Shown here in pieces: positions 1-5,859 of a stretch of 8,465 nucleotides of DNA. The notes beneath the pieces were generated by a model. The model made no database searches. It saw only the letters and a list, made by a program, of their open reading frames with translations, and had not been told where the DNA came from. The DNA lies in contig JACQTM010000173.1 in the NCBI GenBank assembly GCA_016210825.1, positions 1 to 8,465 of the forward strand, given 5' to 3'. This stretch comes from Hyphomicrobiales bacterium. Its GTDB lineage: Bacteria; Pseudomonadota; Alphaproteobacteria; Rhizobiales; Xanthobacteraceae. Both the position numbers and the translations under genes were made by a program. The first letter of the stretch is position 1. Each line of letters begins with the position of its first letter.

Positions 1-58
1 AATTGTATTAAGCACCAGTCCAGGTAACGTGCCGGTAATTTTAGGGTTTGCGCAATGA
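1..58 (+). CDS. 3' end of an upstream operon gene, product unknown (partial)
   Basis: Reading from base 2, an open frame gives IVLSTSPGNVPVILGFAQ and stops at TGA 56-58. That stop overlaps the ATG of the next gene (55-57) as ATGA, the same junction seen between the following genes. The other two plus-strand frames are closed early (TAA at 9-11 and 25-27). Only 18 residues are visible, so no family can be named. This stretch is more AT-rich than the downstream genes. The call rests on the overlap pattern and not on recognised sequence. Confidence 0.5.
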   Translation, partial: IVLSTSPGNVPVILGFAQ

Positions 59-762
59 CGACATCGGCAGCGATCGGAATCATCTGCAAGGCGCCGCAAC
101 CGGGCCGCGCCAAGACGCGACTTGCGACGGCGATCGGGATGGAAACTGCGGCGGGATTGTCCGCCTGCTTTCTTCGCGACGTCGCGGCGGCGATTGAAAC
201 CGTGCCGGAGAATCTTCGACGCAAGGGATATGGCATCTATGCGCCGGCCGGAGCCGAAGAGCATTTGCGCCGCGTATTGCCGCCGTCCTTCGGACTTTTG
301 CTCCATTCCGATGCCGTACTGGGAAATGTTCTCTACGGTGCCACACGCGACTTGCTGGCGGCGGGCCATGACTGCGTTATCCTCGTGAACGGTGACAGTC
401 CGACCTTGCCTTCGGTATTTCTGATGAATGCGATGGAATGGTTGCGGCGGCCCGACGATCGCATGGTGCTCGGCCCCGCGAGCGACGGCGGTTATTACCT
501 CATTGGACTGAAAAATGCGCATCGTCATGTATTTACTGATATCGCTTGGGGATCGAGCTGCGTTGCCGAGCGCACGCGCGAGCGGGCGGCGCAAATCGGC
601 CTCGAAACCGTGCTGTTACCCGAGTGGTACGACGTCGACGATGCGGAAACGTTTGAATGGCTCTGCGCGGAGTTGGCGGGCCGTTTGGATCGCTTCAAGA
701 ACGGCGGAGCCGCCGCCGCGACGCGCGCTTATCTCGTCGCGATGACCCGAGTGGCTGTATGA
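55..762 (+). CDS. DUF2064 / TIGR04282-like GT-A-fold transferase
   Basis: The 235-residue protein is typical in length for the DUF2064 (TIGR04282, 'transferase 1, rSAM/selenodomain-associated') family, which is related to nucleotidyltransferases and GT-A glycosyltransferases. The visible signatures are the N-terminal KAPQPGRAKTRL loop (residues 12-23), which resembles the nucleotide-binding loop of sugar-nucleotide enzymes; VNGDSPTLP (111-119), with Asp114 the likely metal or nucleotide ligand; GPASDGGYYLIGL (140-152); and WYDVDD (191-196). No signal peptide or membrane segment is seen, so it should be cytosolic. The start is supported by AGGG at 43-46, eight bases upstream, and by the ATGA overlap with the preceding frame. 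The stop overlaps the next start in the same way. Database names often add 'arsenosugar biosynthesis', but no ArsS-type partner is present here. Family assignment is secure; the donor and acceptor are unknown. Confidence 0.88.
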   Translation: MTTSAAIGIICKAPQPGRAKTRLATAIGMETAAGLSACFLRDVAAAIETVPENLRRKGYGIYAPAGAEEHLRRVLPPSFGLLLHSDAVLGNVLYGATRDLLAAGHDCVILVNGDSPTLPSVFLMNAMEWLRRPDDRMVLGPASDGGYYLIGLKNAHRHVFTDIAWGSSCVAERTRERAAQIGLETVLLPEWYDVDDAETFEWLCAELAGRLDRFKNGGAAAATRAYLVAMTRVAV

Positions 763-2132
763 ACGGCGCGCATCCGTTCAGCTTGAATGGTGCCTCGCCG
801 GCGCCGGCGGTAACCATAAACAACGCCGCGCTCTATTGGCTCGGCGCACTCGGTATCGCCGTTGCGGCCCTTACGATCGCGACGCCGTTTGCTTTTCACG
901 CCAATGGCGATAACGCCTACATCGCACTTGCGATCCCGGCCAGCTTGGCCGCGTTGGCTGCCGCATTTATGGCAGAACGCGCACCGCCCATGAAAGCGCT
1001 ATGGCTCATCTTAAGTGTTGCGATCCTGCTACGTTTATTTTTGCTGTATTTCGATCCGCTCTTGTCGACGGACATCTATCGTTATGTCTGGGACGGTAAA
1101 GTTCAAGCCGCCGGAATCAATCCTTACCGATACTTTCCTGCGCACGAGGCGCTGGCGTCATTACGCGATACGATAATCTTTCCGCACATCAACCGCGCCG
1201 ACTACGCGGTAACTGCATATCCACCGGTCGCCGAAATGTTCTTTTTCGCGGTGACGCGACTCGGCGAAAACATCACAACAATGCGGCTTGCGTTGCTTGG
1301 CTGCGAGGCAGTGACGGTCGCAATGATTGTGCTGCTACTCCGGCGTATGGAACGGCCGATTACGTACCTCGCCGCCTATGCCTGGCATCCCCTGCCAATG
1401 TGGGAGATCGCCAATAACGGTCACATCGACGCGCTGATGGTGGCGCTCATGATGCTTGGGCTGTGGCTTGCATATTCCGCATGGCCGCTGCGGGGCGCGA
1501 TCGCGATTGCGCTTGCCGCCCTGATCAAGCCCTTTGCCGCGCTCGCATTGCCCGCGATCTGGCGCCTATGGGATTGGAAAATGCCGCTGATCGCCGGTGC
1601 CGTCGCCGCGCTCTGTTATCTCCCCTATCTGTCGGTCGGTGCCGGCGTGTTCGGATTTCTTACGACTGGCTATTTCAGCGAAGAGCAGTTCGCCTCTGGA
1701 GACAAAGTCTTGCCGCTGGTCGCCTGGCGTTTCGTTTTCGGAACCGTGCATGGCGATGCCTTGGTGTATTTCGTCATGGCCGGACTTGTACTTGCGGCCC
1801 TGTCGCTGCTCGCCGCCAGCCGGGAACCTAGATCCATCGATTCAAGCCTCGCCGACATCACTAGGCTGTTACTGGCCTTTCTCTTCCTGCTGTCGCCAAA
1901 TTACCCATGGTACTTCCTGGCGGTGACGCCGTTTCTTGCGCTTTACGGGAGCGCACCGGTTTGGGCGGCGTCCATCGGTGCGCTGTTGTTGCAGGATGAG
2001 GTCCATTGGGATTTCGATGTATCGTGGATGATACGCAAGTCGGCTCTTTACGGAACTTTCTTATTGGCGTGTGCGTATTCGTTTTGGCGAACACGGCACT
2101 TACGGACGGCTAATGGAGGACAACGGCGATGA
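759..2132 (+). CDS. Polytopic membrane glycosyltransferase (GT-C fold, GT87/mannosyltransferase-like)
   Basis: The protein has 457 residues and many hydrophobic helices, the first at about 24-46, with others near 54-70, 79-98, 176-194, 223-240, 245-268, 275-290, 335-353, 367-393 and 430-443. The loop after the third helix holds STDIYRYVWDG (103-113) and AGINPYRYFP, a signature of GT-C enzymes that use polyprenyl-phosphate sugars. Asp105 is the likely catalytic or metal-binding acid. Further motifs are EIANNGHIDAL (216-226) and LSPNYPWYFLAVTPF (378-392). By family analogy it would move a hexose from a lipid carrier to an acceptor on the outer face of the cytoplasmic membrane. The frame is open upstream to ATG 657, but ATG 759 is preferred because it overlaps the preceding stop as ATGA and the extra 34 residues are arginine-rich and lie over the DUF2064 gene. 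Sugar and acceptor cannot be read from the sequence. Confidence 0.82.
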   Translation: MNGAHPFSLNGASPAPAVTINNAALYWLGALGIAVAALTIATPFAFHANGDNAYIALAIPASLAALAAAFMAERAPPMKALWLILSVAILLRLFLLYFDPLLSTDIYRYVWDGKVQAAGINPYRYFPAHEALASLRDTIIFPHINRADYAVTAYPPVAEMFFFAVTRLGENITTMRLALLGCEAVTVAMIVLLLRRMERPITYLAAYAWHPLPMWEIANNGHIDALMVALMMLGLWLAYSAWPLRGAIAIALAALIKPFAALALPAIWRLWDWKMPLIAGAVAALCYLPYLSVGAGVFGFLTTGYFSEEQFASGDKVLPLVAWRFVFGTVHGDALVYFVMAGLVLAALSLLAASREPRSIDSSLADITRLLLAFLFLLSPNYPWYFLAVTPFLALYGSAPVWAASIGALLLQDEVHWDFDVSWMIRKSALYGTFLLACAYSFWRTRHLRTANGGQRR

Positions 2133-3208
2133 ATACGTTGATCTCCGATAGCGCCGTCGAAAACAGCGTCGATCCGCGCCGCTATCACGAGTCGGTCAAG
2201 AGCCAACGTCCAATCGTCGCCACTCGGCCGCCGGTCTGCCTTTATCTAGAAACCACCAATCGCTGCAATTTGCTGTGCACGACGTGCCCGCGCACATATG
2301 AGGAACTTGAGCCCCCGGCGGACATGAGCTGGGAGTTATTCACTTCCATCGTCGATCAAGTGCCGGATCTCGCCCGCGCGGTGCTGCATGGCGTCGGCGA
2401 GCCGATGCTGGTTAAAAATCTGCCGCGCATGGTGCGTTATCTGAAGGACCGCGGTGTCTACGTGCTGTTCAATACCAACGGCACGGTGCTGAACGAACGC
2501 AACGGCCGCGCGCTGATTGCCGCCGGACTTGATGAGCTGCGGGTTTCTCTCGACGCTTCCAACGCCAAGAGCTTTCGTGAGATTCGCGGCAAGAATTATT
2601 TCGATCGAATCCTGCGCAATGTGCGCGCGTTCCGCGACCTGCAGATTAGCGAAAGCCATGACAAACCGGTTGTGTCCGCCTGGCTCACGGGCCTGAAAGA
2701 AACGGTCGTGGAATTGCCCGCCTTCGTAAAGGTCGCCGCCGAGATCGGCGTCAAGGAAGTCTATCTTCAGCGGCTCGTGTTCTTCGACGAAAAAGCAATC
2801 GGCAAGGCAAAACCCGACCAGGCCTTGTTCGAAAGCATGACGCGGGACGATGCTGTTTATCTAAAGGAAGCCGAGGATCTCGCGCGTTCGCTGGGCATCA
2901 CCTTCAGCGCTTCGGGCGCCGCATCCGAACCGGGAGTGAGTTTGAAAAATACCGATGGCCACTCGCCGTGGTCGATGTGCCGGCGGCCATGGTCGCTGAT
3001 GTATTTCACTGCAAATGGCCGCGCGCTGCCCTGTTGTATCGCGCCGTTTTCGCAGCATGGCTATGAGCATTACACGCTCGGTGACGCGACGCAGCAATCG
3101 CTCCGCGAAATCTGGAACGGTCCGGCGTATCAGGCATTTCGCGCCGCGCTGCTCTCGGATGCCCCACCGAAGGCCTGCGCCAATTGCGGGCTGCGTTGGA
3201 GCCTGTGA
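2129..3208 (+). CDS. Radical SAM protein with C-terminal SPASM/twitch domain
   Basis: The 359-residue cytosolic enzyme carries the radical SAM [4Fe-4S] motif CNLLCTTC (Cys46, Cys50, Cys53) after LYLETTNR. It also has a GGE-like HGVGEP (87-92), NTNGT (115-119) and ELRVSLDAS (136-144), giving a full partial-TIM-barrel layout. The C-terminus has the SPASM pattern CRRPW (Cys284), PCC (Cys302, Cys303), LGDATQQSLREIWN and CANC (Cys350, Cys353), which would hold an auxiliary cluster. SPASM proteins include peptide-modifying maturases, sulfatase-maturing enzymes and sugar-alcohol dehydrogenases, so the substrate cannot be named. GGAGGA at 2115-2120 is a strong ribosome-binding site eight bases before the ATG, which also overlaps the preceding stop as ATGA. 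It sits between two glycosyltransferases, which suggests action on a glycosylated or lipid-linked intermediate (inference). No precursor-peptide gene is visible nearby. Confidence 0.9.
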   Translation: MNTLISDSAVENSVDPRRYHESVKSQRPIVATRPPVCLYLETTNRCNLLCTTCPRTYEELEPPADMSWELFTSIVDQVPDLARAVLHGVGEPMLVKNLPRMVRYLKDRGVYVLFNTNGTVLNERNGRALIAAGLDELRVSLDASNAKSFREIRGKNYFDRILRNVRAFRDLQISESHDKPVVSAWLTGLKETVVELPAFVKVAAEIGVKEVYLQRLVFFDEKAIGKAKPDQALFESMTRDDAVYLKEAEDLARSLGITFSASGAASEPGVSLKNTDGHSPWSMCRRPWSLMYFTANGRALPCCIAPFSQHGYEHYTLGDATQQSLREIWNGPAYQAFRAALLSDAPPKACANCGLRWSL

Positions 3209-3978
3209 GTAGCCGTGTAAAATCCGCCGTCGCACATTCCGGTGTGGCGGCGTCGCAATCCGGCAGGCTTAGCATAGTCGTGTCGGCGATCATCCCCTGC
3301 TTCGAGGAAGAGCAAGCCATCTCGGCCGTCGTCGCGGCAGTGCAAGCCGCCGGTGTTGACGAGGTTATCGTCGTTGATGGCGGATCGCACGATCGCACGG
3401 CGGAACGCGCCAAGGCCGCTGGCGCGCGGGTCGTCGTCGAACCGCAGCGGGGCTATGGCCGCGCCGTGCAGAGCGGAATTGCCGTGGCGCGGCTTGATGC
3501 CGATATTCTGGTGTTCCTCGACGGTGACGGTAGCGACCGGCCGGAATTCATTCCTGAAATGATTGTTCCGATCGTGCAGGGCCGCGCCGCATTCGTGCAC
3601 GGCTCGCGCATTCGCGGCCAGCGCGAACCGGGCAGCCTGTCGCTGCAGCAGCTCGCAGCCGGACACATCGCAGGTCTTCTGTTGCGTCTTGTTTATGATG
3701 CACACTTCACCGACATGTCGCCCTTTCGCGCAATTCGGCGCGACGTGCTCGATCCCCTCGGCATGAGTGAGTCGACATATGGCTGGAATTTGGAAATGCT
3801 GATGCGCGTTGCCGCCGCGCGAGTGCCCGCTCTCGAGATCGCGGTCGGTCAACGGCGCCGGACGGGCGGCGTCTCGAAAGTATCGGGAAGTTTTTTCACC
3901 GGCCTCAAGGCTGCGGGCGTGATCGTCATGACCTTCATACGGCTTTGGTTTGCGCTACGCCGCGAACGGCGGGAATGA
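3205..3978 (+). CDS. GT2 glycosyltransferase, polyprenyl/dolichyl-phosphate hexose synthase-like
   Basis: From GTG 3205 the protein has 257 residues. The GT-A core begins at VSAIIPCFEEE (26-36), followed by VIVVDGGSHDRT (54-65), RGYGRAVQSGI (82-92) and FLDGDGSDRPE (104-114) with the Asp106-x-Asp108 metal site. The C-terminal half has DMSPFRAIRR (170-179), YGWNLEM (192-198) and a basic RRRTGGVSKVSG (217-228), the set found in DPM1/polyprenyl-phosphate sugar synthases. By family it would transfer a hexose from a nucleotide sugar to polyprenyl phosphate at the inner membrane face. One hydrophobic helix (about 234-250) may anchor it. GTG 3205 is preferred because it overlaps the preceding TGA as GTGA; TTG 3184 is in frame but lies inside the radical SAM gene. 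GTG 3244 or GTG 3280 are possible later starts, since the conserved core begins only near residue 26. Confidence 0.85.
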   Translation: MSSRVKSAVAHSGVAASQSGRLSIVVSAIIPCFEEEQAISAVVAAVQAAGVDEVIVVDGGSHDRTAERAKAAGARVVVEPQRGYGRAVQSGIAVARLDADILVFLDGDGSDRPEFIPEMIVPIVQGRAAFVHGSRIRGQREPGSLSLQQLAAGHIAGLLLRLVYDAHFTDMSPFRAIRRDVLDPLGMSESTYGWNLEMLMRVAAARVPALEIAVGQRRRTGGVSKVSGSFFTGLKAAGVIVMTFIRLWFALRRERRE

Positions 3979-4064
3979 CGTTCAGTCGGTGAAATTCGCG
4001 GGCAATGCGTTGCCAAGCCGATTCGTTCGGTGTAGACGGTCGCCTACCAACATCGGCAGGCATC

Positions 4065-4646
4065 ATGGAATCGCGGCGCTCTTCCTCGGACACGCTGTCC
4101 ATTCGCACCCGCGCATTCAATATTATTAAAAGCAAGTCATTTTCGCGCGGCAAGTTCGTGCTTGCGTCGGGCCGGGAGAGCAATTTCTACCTGGATATGA
4201 AGCCCTCGATGTTCGATTCCGAGGGCGCCAACTTGCTCTCTGAGTTGATTCTCGAACGGATTGCCTCACTGGAGGCGGATTTTGTCGGCGGCCTCGAAAT
4301 GGGAGCCGTGCCGATTGTCAGTTCCGTTGCCATGCTCAGTTTCACGAAAGGCATGCGGCCCCTAACGGGATTTTTCGTTCGGAAGGAAGTTAAAGGTCAC
4401 GGTACGAAAAAGAAGATCGAAGCGGTCCATAATCTGCAAGGCAAGAAGGTGATCGTCTTGGAGGATGTGACGACAACCGGCGGCTCGGCAATGCAGGCGG
4501 TCACTGCCGTCCGAGACGCCGGGGGCGAGGTTCTGCTCGTGCTGTCTCTTGTTGATCGGGAAGAAGGGGCGGCGGAATTCTACAAGCAGCAATCGATACC
4601 ATTCGCGTCGTTATTCAGGGTGAGCGAGTTTCTAGCTACATCGTGA
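4065..4646 (+). CDS. pyrE: Orotate phosphoribosyltransferase
   Basis: The enzyme makes orotidine 5'-phosphate from orotate and PRPP, the fifth step of UMP synthesis, in the cytosol. The 193-residue product has the PyrE N-terminal block FVLASGRESNFYLDMKPSMF (31-50), the catalytic flexible loop VRKEVKGHGTKK (105-116, with Arg106, Lys107, Lys110 and His112) and the PRPP-binding motif VIVLEDVTTTGGS (129-141, with Asp134). All are intact. The frame extends to ATG 4005, but the first 20 residues there are unlike PyrE. ATG 4065 gives the usual length and has AGG four bases upstream. The gene follows the glycosyltransferase operon after 86 bases. A weak promoter-like pair, TTGCCA at 4010-4015 and TAGACG at 4033-4038 with 17-base spacing, lies in that gap, so it may have its own promoter. 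It converges with pyrC. Confidence 0.95.
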   Translation: MESRRSSSDTLSIRTRAFNIIKSKSFSRGKFVLASGRESNFYLDMKPSMFDSEGANLLSELILERIASLEADFVGGLEMGAVPIVSSVAMLSFTKGMRPLTGFFVRKEVKGHGTKKKIEAVHNLQGKKVIVLEDVTTTGGSAMQAVTAVRDAGGEVLLVLSLVDREEGAAEFYKQQSIPFASLFRVSEFLATS

Positions 4647-4662
4647 TCCGGCGATCGCCGGA
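4647..4662. repeat. Perfect 16-base palindrome between convergent pyrE and pyrC
   Basis: TCCGGCGATCGCCGGA is its own reverse complement. It begins directly after the pyrE stop and lies 9 bases beyond the pyrC stop on the other strand. As RNA it could form a 6-bp GC-rich stem with a GAUC loop from either direction. There is no T-run after it on either strand, so it is not a classical intrinsic terminator. A role in ending or protecting transcripts from both genes is inferred from position only. Confidence 0.45.
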
Positions 4663-4670
4663 CATGCAGT

Positions 4671-5705
4671 CTATGCCAATGACCATTCAATCTGTTCACC
4701 CGCAAAAAGCGGCACAATTTCTCCGAGATTTTCCACTTTGATGTTGGTTGGCGGCGGTGTGTTCTTATTCACCAGCGTGATCCGGCTTTCGTTCGCGGGC
4801 AAACCATAGAATGCCGGGCCGTTAAGCGAGGCGAATGCTTCGAATTTAGCCAAAGCGTTTTCTTCGGCGAACACGCGCAAGTAAGCCTGCAGGGCAACCG
4901 GCGCGCTGAATACGCCGGCGCAACCGCACTCGGCTTCCTTAAGATGCCGGAGATGCGGCGCCGAATCCGTGCCGAGGAAGAAACAGGATTCGCCGCTCGT
5001 CGCGGCAGCGCGCAGTGCAATGCGATGTTTTTCGCGCTTGAGCACCGGCAGGCAATACATGTGCGGGCGAATGCCGCCGGCGAAAATCGCGTTGCGATTG
5101 AACAGAAGATGCTGTGGAGTCAGCGTCGCCGCCATCCGCGCGCGATTGGCACGCACTACGTCGACGCCATCGCTCGTGGTGACGTGCTCCAAAACGATCT
5201 TGAGCCGCGGAAACGCCTCGAGCGTTGGCTTTAGCACGCGGTCGATGAAAGCCCTTTCGCGGTCAAAAATATCGACATCTGCGTGCACGAATTCACCGTG
5301 AACGAGCAATGGAATGGCGTGCTGCTCCATCGCCGCCAGCACTGGATAAAGCCGCTTGATGTCGGTGACGCCCTCGTCGGCATTCGTGGTCGCGTGGGCC
5401 GGATAGAGCTTGGCCGCTGTGAAGATACGATCGCGATGACCGGCCACGAGGTCGGAGCCATCGGTTGTATCGGTTAGATAACACGTCATCAGCGGCTCGA
5501 ACGCGACCCCAGCAGGGACAACCGCCAAGATCCGTTGCCGATATGCCGCGGCCATTTTCGCATTCACAACCGGCGGAATGAGATTGGGCATCACGATGGC
5601 GCGCGCGAATTGGCGTGCAGTAAATGGAACTACTTGCTTGAGGAGAGGGCCGTCACGGAAGTGAACGTGCCAATCGTCCGGACGACGAATGGTCAAGGTT
5701 TGCAT
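4671..5705 (-). CDS. pyrC: Dihydroorotase, class II (E. coli PyrC type)
   Basis: This amidohydrolase interconverts carbamoyl-aspartate and dihydroorotate, the third step of pyrimidine synthesis. The 344-residue protein matches the homodimeric E. coli type, which is about 348 residues long, throughout: IRRPDDWHVHFRDG (6-19) with metal ligands His13 and His15; AIVMPNL; PLMTCYLTD (71-79); FTAAKLYPA (95-103) with Lys99 as the carboxylated bridging lysine; LLVHGE (His136); LEHVTT (His174); TPQHLLFNRN; GGIRPHMYCLP; and FLGTDSAPH (243-251) with catalytic Asp247. The C-terminus ends VPLFAGEQIEWS, as in the family. All active-site residues are present. GGAAGGG at 5713-5719, seven bases upstream, supports ATG 5705. 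The upstream leader carries a mini-ORF with its own strong ribosome-binding sequence. Confidence 0.97.
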   Translation of the reverse strand: MQTLTIRRPDDWHVHFRDGPLLKQVVPFTARQFARAIVMPNLIPPVVNAKMAAAYRQRILAVVPAGVAFEPLMTCYLTDTTDGSDLVAGHRDRIFTAAKLYPAHATTNADEGVTDIKRLYPVLAAMEQHAIPLLVHGEFVHADVDIFDRERAFIDRVLKPTLEAFPRLKIVLEHVTTSDGVDVVRANRARMAATLTPQHLLFNRNAIFAGGIRPHMYCLPVLKREKHRIALRAAATSGESCFFLGTDSAPHLRHLKEAECGCAGVFSAPVALQAYLRVFAEENALAKFEAFASLNGPAFYGLPANESRITLVNKNTPPPTNIKVENLGEIVPLFAGEQIEWSLA

Positions 5706-5735
5706 TTCAATGCCCTTCCGCGATAGCGCCGAATT

Positions 5736-5771
5736 TCAGATCACATGCGCACATAAATCGTGGATGTCCAT
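5736..5771 (-). CDS. Candidate 11-residue leader peptide upstream of pyrC
   Basis: ATG at 5771 opens MDIHDLCAHVI and stops at TGA 5738-5736, 30 bases before the pyrC ATG. It is preceded by AAGGAGG (5780-5774), the best ribosome-binding sequence in the window, but only two bases separate the two, which is closer than usual. A second overlapping frame starts at ATG 5754 and runs MCACDLKFGAIAEGH, ending at TGA 5709-5707, one base before the pyrC start. Either could couple ribosome movement to pyrC initiation. Alternatively the AAGGAGG may be coincidental or act as a standby site. No known leader peptide is recognised. Confidence 0.3.
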   Translation of the reverse strand: MDIHDLCAHVI

Positions 5772-5773
5772 AT

Positions 5774-5780
5774 CCTCCTT
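5774..5780 (-). promoter_or_regulatory. Consensus Shine-Dalgarno AAGGAGG in the pyrC leader
   Basis: The minus strand reads AAGGAGG, complementary to the 3' end of 16S rRNA, in an intergenic leader 68 bases upstream of the pyrC ATG. It is too far away to serve pyrC directly, since pyrC has its own GGAAGGG at 5719-5713. Its only close start codon is ATG 5771, two bases away. Confidence 0.45.
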
Positions 5781-5859
5781 GGAATTATGCAACCCACTAC
5801 TATTAGGCATAAAGATTATTCTTGCGGGAATCCCGGCATTGACGAAAACGGCCGCGGCG

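Larger units (their letters stand above)
5706..5859 (-). promoter_or_regulatory. AT-rich pyrC leader / intergenic region
   Basis: This is the 154-base gap between the peptidase stop and the pyrC start, both on the minus strand. Read on the minus strand it contains a CGGGATTCCCG mini-hairpin (5825-5835), an AT-rich block with CATAAT and TAATAG (-10-like, but with no convincing -35 box), then AAGGAGG, and then short open frames leading into pyrC. The AT-richness and distance suggest that the pyrC promoter lies here. No T-run terminator for the peptidase gene was seen. Confidence 0.4.

Noticed and set aside
657..758. 34-residue N-terminal extension of the membrane glycosyltransferase
   Set aside because: It is arginine-rich, overlaps the DUF2064 gene, and the ATG at 759 forms the ATGA junction typical of this operon.
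3130..3852. 240-residue minus-strand open frame
   Set aside because: It lies antisense to the radical SAM and GT2 genes, whose motifs are intact; its translation has no recognisable domain and is a GC-driven shadow.
55..3978. Arsenosugar biosynthesis cluster
   Set aside because: No ArsS-type radical SAM/Cys-rich protein or arsenic methyltransferase is visible, and the GT2 has polyprenyl-phosphate synthase motifs.
4005..4064. 20-residue N-terminal extension of PyrE
   Set aside because: It is unlike the PyrE family and exceeds the usual length; ATG 4065 has a better ribosome-binding site.
5824..5837. Possible intrinsic terminator after the peptidase gene
   Set aside because: The stem is only 5 bp around a single-base centre, and the following minus-strand sequence has no T-run.
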